From NCBI RefSeq assembly GCF_011067745.1, contig NZ_JAAMPJ010000004.1, forward strand, positions 620,001 through 684,000: a stretch of DNA of 64,000 nucleotides. The letters are read 5' to 3'. Position 1 is the first letter of the stretch. Every line of letters starts with the position of its first letter. This DNA is from Lentzea alba (GTDB taxonomy: Bacteria > Actinomycetota > Actinomycetes > Mycobacteriales > Pseudonocardiaceae). Below are positions 37,091 to 45,458 of this stretch, piece by piece. Both the position numbers and the translations under genes were made by a program. The notes below the pieces were generated by a model that had not been told where the DNA came from, ran no database searches, and saw nothing but the letters and a program-made list of their open reading frames with translations.

Positions 37091-37956
37091 CCGGCCTTCC
37101 TCTTGCCCCGCTTCTTCTTGCTCGCCTCGACGCTGCGCTGCAACGCCTCCATGAGGTCCACGACCCCCGTGGCCTCGGGAGGCTCGGCCTCGGTGACGAC
37201 CTCGCGGCCCTTCTCCTTGGCCTTGATCAGCTTGGTGACCCGCTCGGTGTAGGTGTCGCGGTAGTCCTTCGGCCGCCAGTCGTCGGCCATGGACTCGACC
37301 AGCGACACCGCCATGTCGAGCTCCTTGCCGCGCGGCGCACGACCTTCCGGCGCGACCCCCAGCACGTCCTTCGGCTTCCTGATCTCGTCGGCGAAGAAGA
37401 GCGTGTGCACGGCGAGGATGCCGTTGTCCTCCTTCATCGCGGTCAGGTACTGCTTGCCGCGCATGACGAACATCGCGATGCCCGCCCGGTTCGTCTTCTT
37501 CATCGCCTGGGCGAGCAGCAGGTACGGACGGGAGAACTCGGCCTTGGCCGGCCCCAGCCAGTAGGTCTTCTGGAAGAACACGGGGTCGATCTCGTCGAGG
37601 TCCACGAACGCCTCGATGTCGAGCGTGCGCGACCGGCCCGGCGCGATGTCGTCCAGTTCCTCGGGCTCCACGACCACGTACTCGCCGCTGTCGACCTCGT
37701 GGCCCTTCACGATCTTGTCGTAGGGCACCTCACGGCCGGTGCGCTCGTTGACCCGCTTGTACCGGATGCGGTCGGACGTCCCGCGCTGGAACTGGTTGAA
37801 GTGCACCGTGTGGTCCTCGGTGGCGCTGTACAGCTCCACCGGGATGCTCACCAGCCCGAAACTGACCGACCCGCTCCAGATCGCACGCGCCATGCCGGTG
37901 AGGTACCCGCTTCGGCCGTGATCGAACCGTGCGGGTCGTGCAACCCCGAACGACAT
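37087..37956 (-). CDS. ku: Ku homodimer protein for non-homologous end joining
   Basis: Bacterial Ku (~268 residues of homology from MARAIWSGSVSFGLVSIPVEL) with the ring-forming core (VVVEPEELDDIAPGRSRTLDIE, KKTNRAGIAMFVMRGKQYL) and a Lys/Arg-rich C-terminal tail (KKKRGKRKAG) that helps DNA threading or LigD contact. It binds double-strand ends; no ligD is in the window. Start choice: homology begins at ATG 37893, but a perfect AGGAGG lies ten bases before the ATG at 37956, while 37893 has only a weak site. Starting at 37956 adds 21 residues (SFGVARPARF...), which would be an atypical extension. Confidence 0.9.
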   Translation of the reverse strand: MSFGVARPARFDHGRSGYLTGMARAIWSGSVSFGLVSIPVELYSATEDHTVHFNQFQRGTSDRIRYKRVNERTGREVPYDKIVKGHEVDSGEYVVVEPEELDDIAPGRSRTLDIEAFVDLDEIDPVFFQKTYWLGPAKAEFSRPYLLLAQAMKKTNRAGIAMFVMRGKQYLTAMKEDNGILAVHTLFFADEIRKPKDVLGVAPEGRAPRGKELDMAVSLVESMADDWRPKDYRDTYTERVTKLIKAKEKGREVVTEAEPPEATGVVDLMEALQRSVEASKKKRGKRKAG

Positions 37957-38002
37957 GGCCGCGTTTCCTCCTGAAGATCGACCAATCACTGGGAGGAAGT
38001 GC

Positions 38003-38356
38003 ATGCGAGTCGTACTGGGGATCCTGCTCTCCGCGGTCGCCCTGTTCGCGGGATCCGGGGTGGCACTGGCTGATCCGCCGTCCGGGCCCTATCCGCTGGT
38101 GACGACGTGGGCGGACGCGGAAGTCCGCACCTGCGAGGCGCTGTCGTGTCCGGTGGAACGCGTGATCCCCGCGGGCGTGAGCACCATCGGCATCTGCTGG
38201 ACTCGCGGTCAGACCGTCTACGACCACGGCATCTACAACAACATCTGGATCATGGTGAGCATGAACAGCGGTGGCCGCTATCTGGCCAGCGCGATCTACT
38301 TCAAGGGCGACGAGCGCGCGAACCTGCCGTACGAGAACGACTGCGGGCCGTACTGA
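38003..38356 (+). CDS. Small secreted SH3-like protein
   Basis: 117 residues with a Sec signal peptide (MRVVLGILLSAVALFAGSGVALA). ATG at 38003 follows GGGAGGAAG. The mature ~93 residues have four cysteines and an arrangement (EVRTCEALSCPVERVIPAGVSTIGICW ... NNIWIMVSM) resembling small bacterial SH3-type domains found in exported actinomycete proteins. No enzyme motif. A cell-wall or peptide-binding role is only a guess. Divergent from ku. Confidence 0.7.
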   Translation: MRVVLGILLSAVALFAGSGVALADPPSGPYPLVTTWADAEVRTCEALSCPVERVIPAGVSTIGICWTRGQTVYDHGIYNNIWIMVSMNSGGRYLASAIYFKGDERANLPYENDCGPY

Positions 38357-38413
38357 CCCGGTGACGGGTGCGGTTGCTCGTCGAGCAGCCGCAACCCCGC
38401 TACGGTCGCAGGC

Positions 38414-38935
38414 GTGAGAGTGGTCGTGCTGTCCGACACCCACGCACCGCGGTTCTGGAAGCGGTGCCCAGCCTCCGTGGCCGAGCACCTGCGCTCCGCC
38501 GATCTGATCCTGCACGGCGGTGACGTGTGCGTCGCGCCTGTGCTGGACGAACTGGCGCAGTACGCGCCCGTTGTGGCGGTGTGCGGAAACAACGACGGCC
38601 CGGACGTGGTGGCCTGGGGCGCGCCCGAGACCGTGGAGTTCGACATCGACGGGCTGCCGGTCGCGATGATCCACGACAGCGGTCAGAAGACCGGCCGGTT
38701 GGCTCGGATGCGCCGCCGGTTCCCCGATGCCAGGCTCGTGGTGTTCGGGCACTCGCACATTCCGTGGGACGAGGAGGAAGCCGGGTTTCGCGTGTTCAAC
38801 CCCGGCTCGCCCACGGACAAGCGGCGTCAGCCCACCGGCACGATCGGCCTGCTGGACGTGGTGGACGGTGTCCTGCTGGACGCGCGGACCGTGCCGGTCG
38901 CCCAAGATGCGAGCCGCGGGCCGAGCACCTCGTAG
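38414..38935 (+). CDS. Metallophosphoesterase, YfcE/MJ0936 type
   Basis: 173 residues. All calcineurin-like metal motifs are present: LSDTH (Asp8, His10), LHGGD (Asp37), CGNND (Asn60), a histidine in MIHDSG, and FGHSH. The small size fits YfcE-type phosphodiesterases acting on artificial or cyclic phosphodiesters; the physiological substrate is unknown. GTG start. Its last 109 bp overlap, antisense, the 3' end of the lipase-like gene. Confidence 0.9.
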   Translation: MRVVVLSDTHAPRFWKRCPASVAEHLRSADLILHGGDVCVAPVLDELAQYAPVVAVCGNNDGPDVVAWGAPETVEFDIDGLPVAMIHDSGQKTGRLARMRRRFPDARLVVFGHSHIPWDEEEAGFRVFNPGSPTDKRRQPTGTIGLLDVVDGVLLDARTVPVAQDASRGPSTS

Positions 38936-39621
38936 ACCAACGGGTCGAACCCCATGCCGGTGTGAGTGCTGTGCACCTCAAGGCACTCGGCGTACGGGTC
39001 CTGGCACAGCTGCCACGGCACGATGCCGTCCAAACGGGAAAAGATCGAGATCGCGGGCACCCGCAACGGCGCGGCGAGCGTCTTCACGTGCTCGTCGAAG
39101 CAGGGGCCTTGCATGCAGTCGTCGTTCAGCAGCCCTGGTACGCCGGCGGAAGCCAGCCGGGCCAGGAACCTCGCGATGCGCATGACGTTCGGGTGTGCGC
39201 CCATCGGGTCGAGCACGGGACTGCCGAGCATCACCAGGCCGTGCACCAGGTCGGGGCGCCGGGCGGCGGCGAGACGTGCGAGGCCGCCGCCACGGCTTTG
39301 ACCGAGCAGCACCACCGGACGACCGGTGCGCTCGGCGTGTTTCTCGGTGCTGCGCAACAGCTTCGCGAGCAGGTCTTTGGTGCATCCCACGGTGAACCCG
39401 ACGCCCGCGCTCGTCGGCAGGTAGCCGCGGGCGCGCAGCCACGAGGCGGCGGGCAGCAGGCTCGTGTCGCCGGCGCCGAAACCGGGTGCGAGCACGACGC
39501 CCAAGCCGTTGCCCTGACCGGGATCGGCGTCAAGCCAGACCCGGTGGCGCAGCAGCTTCGGCACGTCCCAGAGTGCTCGGACGATGCTTTCCCGTGCGGT
39601 GGAACGCAATCCGTCGAACAT
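38827..39621 (-). CDS. Alpha/beta hydrolase, lipase-like
   Basis: 264 residues, no signal peptide. The GQSRGGG elbow gives Ser109; the oxyanion region is LAPGFGAGD (~44-52), the acid probably in FSRLDGIVPW and the base in STHTGMG near the end. Homology should finish near VYEVLGPRLAS; the last ~25 residues (rich in Ser, Thr, Arg) are antisense to the phosphodiesterase gene, so the original stop seems lost and the protein extended. It is 27 bp downstream of the discoidin gene and is likely the last cistron of the GH97 operon. Confidence 0.78.
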   Translation of the reverse strand: MFDGLRSTARESIVRALWDVPKLLRHRVWLDADPGQGNGLGVVLAPGFGAGDTSLLPAASWLRARGYLPTSAGVGFTVGCTKDLLAKLLRSTEKHAERTGRPVVLLGQSRGGGLARLAAARRPDLVHGLVMLGSPVLDPMGAHPNVMRIARFLARLASAGVPGLLNDDCMQGPCFDEHVKTLAAPLRVPAISIFSRLDGIVPWQLCQDPYAECLEVHSTHTGMGFDPLVYEVLGPRLASWATGTVRASSRTPSTTSSRPIVPVG

Positions 39622-39648
39622 GCCTTGGGTTTGCCGACTTTTCGACGG

Positions 39649-42522
39649 TTAAAACAGCTCGTTCACGGAAAGGCTTTTGAGCACTGCGTGTCCTGGCCGC
39701 CATCCGGTCGAAACGGCCACATAACGGGCATTGCCGACCTCTCCGTAGGTCCTTCCGTCCACGCTGTACGTGACGGTGTGCGGTGGTGTCGGTCCATTCG
39801 TCCACTTCAGACGAACCCGGACGCGGTACACCGCACCGAGGTCGACGACCATGCGACCGTCACGGCCCGGCGTCCACGCGGTGTGCTGCTCGCCGTCGAC
39901 CGCCGCGGCCGGATCAGTCATCCCGGGCGGCAGGACGGAACACGGGAACGTCACGCGGCCCAGCGCGAGGTCATCGAGCGGGAAGGGTTGCACGCCAGGC
40001 ACGGTCACTGTGCGCTCCGCCCGCCCGAGCACGATCGCCATGGTGAGACCGTCGCGGTGGGTCAGCGTGAACCTGGCCGGACCACCGCGGAACGTGACCC
40101 GCCGCGCGTCGTGCACCACGGCCGTGATGCCGGCGGGGATGCCTCGCGCCGTGAACCAGGGAGCCTCGACCCGTGCGCTGGCCGCAGGCAGGTCGAGCGC
40201 GTACTCCGTGCCGTCGCGAGTGGTGCGTTGGGTGCCTCGGTACAGCCAGGTGCTCGGTAGCCGGACGGTGCCGGTCACGGCGGCATCGGACAGGTTGAAC
40301 AGACTGAGATACCCGTCCGCGGTGCCGGCCAGCACCGACGGTGGACACTCCGGAGCTGCCGAGGCAGCTATCGTCCGCAGATCAGCCCGCACATAGCCCT
40401 CGACGATCCCCGCCGGCAGGACGATCGTGTCGCCCTGGACGGTGATCGGTGCGGCCGACCGCGCGACGAACCCCGCCCGTCCGTCCACGTCGAGCCAGCC
40501 CGGAGTGCTGAGATCGGGACGCGGGTACGACGCCACCGCGGTCCACGCGGTCCCGTCCGTCGAGGTCTCGATCCGGTACGCGCCCGCGGCCGCTGTCTCC
40601 CACCGCAACCGCACGCGGGTGATCGTCGTGGCGGTGCCCAGATCGACGGCGAGCCAGCTGTCGGCGCGGCCGCGTTCGGAGCGTGCGACCGCCCAGCGGG
40701 TGGCCGGATCGCCGTCCGTCGCCTTCGCGGGATCGTAACCGGGGTCGAACGACGACGCCGTGGTGGGTTTGCCGCGTGAGTCGGTGACCTCGAAGTCGAA
40801 CAGCGAATAGCCGTAGGTGGGATGTGGTTGCACGCCGACCATGCGGACGTGGCGCGCGGACACAGCCGGGAACGACAGCTCGTCGACCCGGAACCCCTCG
40901 CGGGCTTTCACGACCACCCGCCCCGCGGCACCTGTGTAGGTGCGAGATCCGATGAGGCCGGGCATGCCCGGCATCGCCAGGTTGTGGACGTCGACCCGCC
41001 CGGGCCGGGGGAGCGCGCACACGATCGTGCCGGTCGGCAGCGTGGCCGTGCCGGCGAACCCGTCCGCGAACTCCAGCAGGCACGCCGTGCCGTCGAACCC
41101 GTCACGAACCCGTTGGTACACAACAGTCTTGCGGCTGGTAACGGCAGAGGGCGGCAGCAGCATCGGGGTCGCACCGCTGATCTTGAACAGCCAGTCGTCG
41201 TGCGCGGGCTGCCAGGCGAACTTGGTGAACCCCGGCTTGGTCACCGTGCCCGCCCACGCCGCCGCGGACTGATGGGCCAGCAGGCCGGGCTCGGCGCCGT
41301 GATCGATCGCCAGCGCCGCCCGGGAGAAGAAGTCCGGCGCCGGCGCCACCGGTGGGCGCAGTTCGTGCAGGAGGTAGCTGATCGCGAGCTCCGCGCGGGC
41401 CTCCGGTTCGTACTTGGCCTCACCGGAGAACTTCGCGAGCCGGTGCACCGGCGGATGTGCCTGGTAGGCGAGCAGCCGGGACGCGAGCGCCACCTCGGCC
41501 CACGCCGCCATCGGGTCGCGCAGCACGGTGGACCGGAACGCGAGCGGGATGACGTCCCGGCCGTACAGGTGTTCCCGGTCGTTGACCATCGGCATCAACG
41601 GTTCGCCGGCGTCGCTCATCGTGGCGAGGATGGTGCGCCACAGGAGTTCTCCGTTGGGTTGACGCGTCAGGACCTCGGGCAGCGGCCGCCCCGCGAGCAG
41701 GAAGTGCACGGCGTTGCGACCCGAGGTGCGCCACAGTTCGGACTGGTAGTGCGGTCCGAACGAGCCGTGGTTCTCCACGATGAACGTGTCGTGGAGGTTC
41801 GTGGCGGTGTTGGCGGAGATCGGCTTTCCGTCCACTGTGGAGGGATTGGCGAGGTCGGCGGCGGGCAGCCCGGCCTCGTTGCGGCTCCACCTCCCGAACG
41901 CCTCGCGCCAGCCCGGCCCGTCGCCGTGCCAGGCCAGTCCGGGTGCGAGCGACTGGGCGTAGACGCCCATCTCCTCCAGTTTGGTGTCGCCGTGATGGCC
42001 GCCGATCAGGCCGTTCGGCGTCCAGCTGCCCGATCGCGGATCGTTGCCGGTGCCGAGCGACGTCGTGTAGTCGGCCTGGCCGCGTGCGATCGCTTCGACG
42101 TGGAAGTGGGTGGCAGCGTCCAGATCCGGCCAGAGCAACCGGGCGGCCAGCACGAAGTACGACTGGAACGTGGTGTCCCAGAACAGGGTCTTGCCCCACT
42201 CGTTCCCGCCCGCCAGCACGTTGCTCGCGGCGAAGTGCTTGATGGTGGCCAGCGTGTGCTCGCGCAGCACGTCCTTCTCGACGCCTGCCAGCGCCGGGTC
42301 GTAGTTGCCGCGGGTCAGCAGCACGGCGTTGCCGAGCACGACCGCGAACCCGAAGTCCGTGCGCCGGTAACGACCCGCTGTGGTGTCGTACTGCGTTTCG
42401 GCCCACCGCGTGTGTCTGAGCAGGACTTCGTAGTAGGTGTCCCGGACCTGCGCGAGCGAGACGTTGGGTGCCACCGCCAGCAAACCCGTGGCGTACAAGA
42501 ACTGTCTGCGGTTGATCAGCAC
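39649..42522 (-). CDS. Secreted large discoidin-domain protein, likely glycan-active
   Basis: 957 residues with a Tat-like leader (RRQFLYATGLLAVAPNVSLA). Residues ~30-420 are helical and Trp-rich (GNEWGKTLFWDTTFQSYF, SWTPNGLIGGHHGDTK, TFIVENHGSFGPHYQSELW), reminiscent of an (alpha/alpha)6 toroid found in several polysaccharide lyases and hydrolases, but I cannot name the family. Two F5/8 type C domains follow: ~545-665 (ATDGDPATRWAVARSERG) and ~855-957 (AVDGEQHTAWTPGRDG), separated by beta-rich segments. The GTG start overlaps the GH97 stop by 7 bp, so it is translated with that glycosidase and probably acts on the same polymer. Confidence 0.7.
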   Translation of the reverse strand: MLINRRQFLYATGLLAVAPNVSLAQVRDTYYEVLLRHTRWAETQYDTTAGRYRRTDFGFAVVLGNAVLLTRGNYDPALAGVEKDVLREHTLATIKHFAASNVLAGGNEWGKTLFWDTTFQSYFVLAARLLWPDLDAATHFHVEAIARGQADYTTSLGTGNDPRSGSWTPNGLIGGHHGDTKLEEMGVYAQSLAPGLAWHGDGPGWREAFGRWSRNEAGLPAADLANPSTVDGKPISANTATNLHDTFIVENHGSFGPHYQSELWRTSGRNAVHFLLAGRPLPEVLTRQPNGELLWRTILATMSDAGEPLMPMVNDREHLYGRDVIPLAFRSTVLRDPMAAWAEVALASRLLAYQAHPPVHRLAKFSGEAKYEPEARAELAISYLLHELRPPVAPAPDFFSRAALAIDHGAEPGLLAHQSAAAWAGTVTKPGFTKFAWQPAHDDWLFKISGATPMLLPPSAVTSRKTVVYQRVRDGFDGTACLLEFADGFAGTATLPTGTIVCALPRPGRVDVHNLAMPGMPGLIGSRTYTGAAGRVVVKAREGFRVDELSFPAVSARHVRMVGVQPHPTYGYSLFDFEVTDSRGKPTTASSFDPGYDPAKATDGDPATRWAVARSERGRADSWLAVDLGTATTITRVRLRWETAAAGAYRIETSTDGTAWTAVASYPRPDLSTPGWLDVDGRAGFVARSAAPITVQGDTIVLPAGIVEGYVRADLRTIAASAAPECPPSVLAGTADGYLSLFNLSDAAVTGTVRLPSTWLYRGTQRTTRDGTEYALDLPAASARVEAPWFTARGIPAGITAVVHDARRVTFRGGPARFTLTHRDGLTMAIVLGRAERTVTVPGVQPFPLDDLALGRVTFPCSVLPPGMTDPAAAVDGEQHTAWTPGRDGRMVVDLGAVYRVRVRLKWTNGPTPPHTVTYSVDGRTYGEVGNARYVAVSTGWRPGHAVLKSLSVNELF

Positions 42523-45065
42523 GTCAGCGCCGCCTCCGCCCAGTCGGCGTGGTCGAAGTTGCGGCCGTCGCCACCGTCGGTGACCCGCAGGCTGAGCATC
42601 CGGACGCCGGTGACGTCGACGTCGATCGGCACCGCCGGGCCTTTGCCCTTGACGACACCGCTGTCGTACAACGGTTTGTCGTCGCCGAACAGCTGGAACA
42701 CCACCGAGCCCGGTTCCCTGGTCTCGTCGTCGAGGCCGATCTTCGCGGCGAACCTCTCGCAGCCACGGCCGAGGTACACCGAGACGTCGGACGGCGCGTG
42801 CGCACCGATGCCCTTGGCGTAGCTCACTCCGCCGATGGAAAGCGGTCCGCCGTCGCCACCGGAGTTCTCACCGTTCGAGCGGTCGCGTTCGACCGGACCC
42901 CACCCGTTGGTCTCGCTCATGAACGGCAGATCGCTGATCTGCGCGCCGTTCGCGGGCACCGGTGGCGGCACGAACGCCTTGACCGCCTGCTCGACGTGCA
43001 CGTCACCGAACGTCGCGACGACCGGCACGTCCACGAGGCCGGTCGGTCCTCCCACGCGCAACTGCCACTTGCCACTGATCGACTCGCCCGGCGCGAGCTT
43101 TCGGCGCTGCACGGTCGGACCGGACACCGTCCAACCCTCTGGAGCGACGGCCTTCAACGCGACGTCGCGGATCTCCTTGTCTGCGTTGGTGAACGTGCCG
43201 GCGATCTCGAACGTCGAGCCCGACGGGGTGTCGACGGGGCCGGTAGGCGTGACCGTCAACGTGGTCTTGGGGACCTGGCGGATTGGCCGGTCGCACGTCT
43301 GCAGACCCGGCCGGTTGCGGCAGATGATCGCCGCGAACCCGCCGTTGCGCCGCACGGGCACGTCGAGGGTGTCGTTGCCGCGCAGAACCTGCCGGTCCCG
43401 CACGACGTCGCTGCGGTCGGCGGGATCGCGGACGGTCTCGACCAGCCACTGTCCTGCGCCGAGGAACCCGAGCTGTGCCTTGAAGGTGCGTTGATCAGCC
43501 GCGATTCCGCCGACGAACCACCGGTCGCCGTTGCGCCGGGCGACCACGGCGTGCGTGTCCGGGTCGCCGTCGAGCAACCGGGTCTCGTCCCAGACCGTCG
43601 GCAGCTGGTCGAGGTAGCGCAACGCCTGCGGATGCCGTTCGTAGGCCTCGGGTTTGTCGGCGAAGTGCGTCCACCCCGACTCGTACACGACCGGCAGCGC
43701 GGTCTCGTGCGCGATCGACGCCTCCTTCGTGCCGACCTCCAGCGACACCGGCGTGTAGTCCATCGAACCAGCGACGTTGCGGGTGAAGAACTGCACCGGG
43801 TTGTTGGCCGCGGGAGGATAGTTCTCCGCACCGCGCACCGCCTCCATGGTCAGCACGTGCGGCCAGGTGCGGGCGAGGCCGTGCGGGATGGTGGAACCGT
43901 GGAAGTTGACCATCAGCTCGAGATCCGCCGTCTTCCGCAGAACCGCGTCGTACCAGCGGTAACGGTCCTGCGAGTCGGACTCCATGAAGTCGAGCTTCAC
44001 GCCCTTGGCGCCCCACCGCTTGATCCTGGGCAGCACGGTGTCGCGTTCCTGCGGCGTGTCGAGGTCGCTCCACCGCAGCCAGAGCAGGATCTCCACGCCC
44101 TGTGCGCGGGCGTAGCGAATCAGTTCCGGCACCCACTGCGCGCTCCAGCCCTCGTCGACCAGCGCGTACTCCCAGCCGTGACGGGCGGCGAAGTCCACGT
44201 ACTGCTTCTGCCTGGCGAAGTCGCTCGGGCTGGAGTGCTCGCTCAGCCACGACCACGCGACCTTGCCGGGCTTGATCCAGCTCGTGTCCTTGAAGATCGC
44301 TGGACCGGCCAGGTCGTCCACGAGGGTGGACGTGCTGACCGTCTTGAGATCACCGACGATCGCCGTGCGCCACGGCGTCGTTCCCGTCGACTCGACCTGG
44401 TCGTCGGCCAGCACGACCTGGAAACCCGCGCCGCTCTTGCGCAACCTGCTGCCCGCGTACCGGCCGTCCACATCGGATTCGGTGAGCAACGCGAAGTCGG
44501 TGCCGGTGTGGAACAGCGAGGGGTAGCCGAAGTCGCCGGTGGCCTCGCCCGCGGTGGTGCGCACCCGATTGGCCTCGTACCAGGCGTTGTAGGGGAGCAG
44601 CCAGGCCCTCGCGCCGGCGGGCACGGTGAAACTGGACGCCTCGGCGGTGACCGTCGCCGGGCCGGGCAGGACATAGCGGTAGGCGATCCCGTCCGGTGCC
44701 GCGCGCACGACCAGGTCGAAGCTGCCCGCGGCGTTGCGGAAGCCGAGTCTGGTCTCGGTCATCCGGGTGGCGCGCTGCATCCGTTTGCCGTGCGGCATGG
44801 CGTAGCGCTCGATGACAACGCGGTCAGAGCGGCCGGTGAACGTCAGGTCCTCGGTGAGATCGGCGGCTGTCGTCGTGATGCCGACCGGCGCGGGCTGCAG
44901 GACGGTTCTGCCTTGACGGGACACCGCGAGTGTGAGATTTCCGCTGGTCAGGGCGATGGTGGCGGTCACCTGGCCAGGTCCGGTGACGGTCCAGCCGGTG
45001 GGTGCGGCGGTGGCGGGCACGGCGGGCAACAGCAGGGCGAGCACGATCGCGAGCAGTCGTGACAT
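42516..45065 (-). CDS. Secreted GH97 glycosidase with NEW3 and NPCBM modules
   Basis: 849 residues from ATG 45065 behind GGGAGC; signal peptide cleaved after ATA (~20). GH97 N-terminal beta-sandwich (~25-265), catalytic barrel (~266-530, WSWLSEHSSPSDFARQKQYV, YALVDEGWSAQW, GAKGVKLDFMESDSQ, TMEAVRGAENYPP) and C-terminal sheet, then NEW3 (~625-710) and an NPCBM sugar-binding domain (~715-849, AKGIGAHAPSDVSVYLGRGC). Asp359 in KLDFM and Glu408 in MEAVRGAE match the retaining GH97b pattern (alpha-galactosidase type) better than inverting alpha-glucosidases; this is by motif only. First gene of a leftward operon with the discoidin protein and lipase. A CebR/LacI-like box at 45084-45097 lies just upstream. 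Confidence 0.9.
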   Translation of the reverse strand: MSRLLAIVLALLLPAVPATAAPTGWTVTGPGQVTATIALTSGNLTLAVSRQGRTVLQPAPVGITTTAADLTEDLTFTGRSDRVVIERYAMPHGKRMQRATRMTETRLGFRNAAGSFDLVVRAAPDGIAYRYVLPGPATVTAEASSFTVPAGARAWLLPYNAWYEANRVRTTAGEATGDFGYPSLFHTGTDFALLTESDVDGRYAGSRLRKSGAGFQVVLADDQVESTGTTPWRTAIVGDLKTVSTSTLVDDLAGPAIFKDTSWIKPGKVAWSWLSEHSSPSDFARQKQYVDFAARHGWEYALVDEGWSAQWVPELIRYARAQGVEILLWLRWSDLDTPQERDTVLPRIKRWGAKGVKLDFMESDSQDRYRWYDAVLRKTADLELMVNFHGSTIPHGLARTWPHVLTMEAVRGAENYPPAANNPVQFFTRNVAGSMDYTPVSLEVGTKEASIAHETALPVVYESGWTHFADKPEAYERHPQALRYLDQLPTVWDETRLLDGDPDTHAVVARRNGDRWFVGGIAADQRTFKAQLGFLGAGQWLVETVRDPADRSDVVRDRQVLRGNDTLDVPVRRNGGFAAIICRNRPGLQTCDRPIRQVPKTTLTVTPTGPVDTPSGSTFEIAGTFTNADKEIRDVALKAVAPEGWTVSGPTVQRRKLAPGESISGKWQLRVGGPTGLVDVPVVATFGDVHVEQAVKAFVPPPVPANGAQISDLPFMSETNGWGPVERDRSNGENSGGDGGPLSIGGVSYAKGIGAHAPSDVSVYLGRGCERFAAKIGLDDETREPGSVVFQLFGDDKPLYDSGVVKGKGPAVPIDVDVTGVRMLSLRVTDGGDGRNFDHADWAEAALTC

Positions 45066-45083
45066 CGTTGTCAGCTCCCAGGG

Positions 45084-45097
45084 TGAGACCGCTCCCA
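45084..45097. promoter_or_regulatory. LacI/CebR-like operator upstream of the GH97 operon
   Basis: TGAGACCGCTCCCA matches the actinomycete LacI-type box TGGGAGCGCTCCCA at 12 of 14 positions. It lies 19 bp before the GH97 start codon, where a bound repressor would block the operon. Such boxes typically answer to oligosaccharide-sensing LacI regulators; none is encoded nearby. Confidence 0.45.
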
Positions 45098-45157
45098 CCG
45101 TGCCGGGGCCGTCTGTTCCCGGTCAAGGGGCTGATGATTATCAGTCGATTTGCGGAC

Positions 45158-45187
45158 AGATGAAGAGATCTTCATCTTGGTCTCATG
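45158..45187 (+). promoter_or_regulatory. Putative response-regulator box 1 (two-component operon)
   Basis: AGATGAAG-N3-TCTTCATC-N3-GTCTCA ends on the ATG at 45185. The same 30-bp layout recurs at 47406-47435 before the SLC13 gene (24 of 30 bases identical). TTCAT and CTCAT half-sites are 11 bp apart, the usual spacing for OmpR-type regulators. It probably binds the response regulator encoded at 46754. Confidence 0.65.
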
Positions 45188-45457
45188 CAGGACGAGGGTT
45201 CGCGGGGCAGGCTCGGTCGCATGCTGCCGTCCGCCCGCACCGGCACGGTCCTCGTGGCCGTGCTCAGCGTGGCGTGCGCGATCGCGGCCGTGCTCCTGGT
45301 GCTGACCCTGGTGCGGCCGGTGCCACCGCAGGTCGGCAAGCCGGAGATCCAGATAGGACGCTCGGCCGTGCCGACCAGCACACCCACGCCCACCCCCGCC
45401 CCGAGTTCCGTGCTGCCGCCGCCACCGCCGGTCGAAGACGACGACGAGGACGACTGA
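45185..45457 (+). CDS. Small single-pass membrane protein in the two-component operon
   Basis: 90 residues. A basic N-terminus (~1-20), one membrane helix (~21-43, TVLVAVLSVACAIAAVLLVLTLV), then an external-type tail rich in Pro and Thr (TSTPTPTPAPSS, then five prolines) closing with an acidic run (EDDDEDD). The stop is one base before the kinase GTG, so it is cotranscribed and probably an accessory or sensor protein of the kinase. The acidic tail could bind cations. The ATG is inside the regulator box, suggesting a leaderless message. Confidence 0.65.
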   Translation: MQDEGSRGRLGRMLPSARTGTVLVAVLSVACAIAAVLLVLTLVRPVPPQVGKPEIQIGRSAVPTSTPTPTPAPSSVLPPPPPVEDDDEDD

Positions 45458-45458
45458 C

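Noticed and set aside
45131..45144. CTGAT-GATT-ATCAG dyad between the GH97 and two-component operons
   Set aside because: Five-base arms only and no second copy; the 30-bp box and LacI-like box explain the region better.
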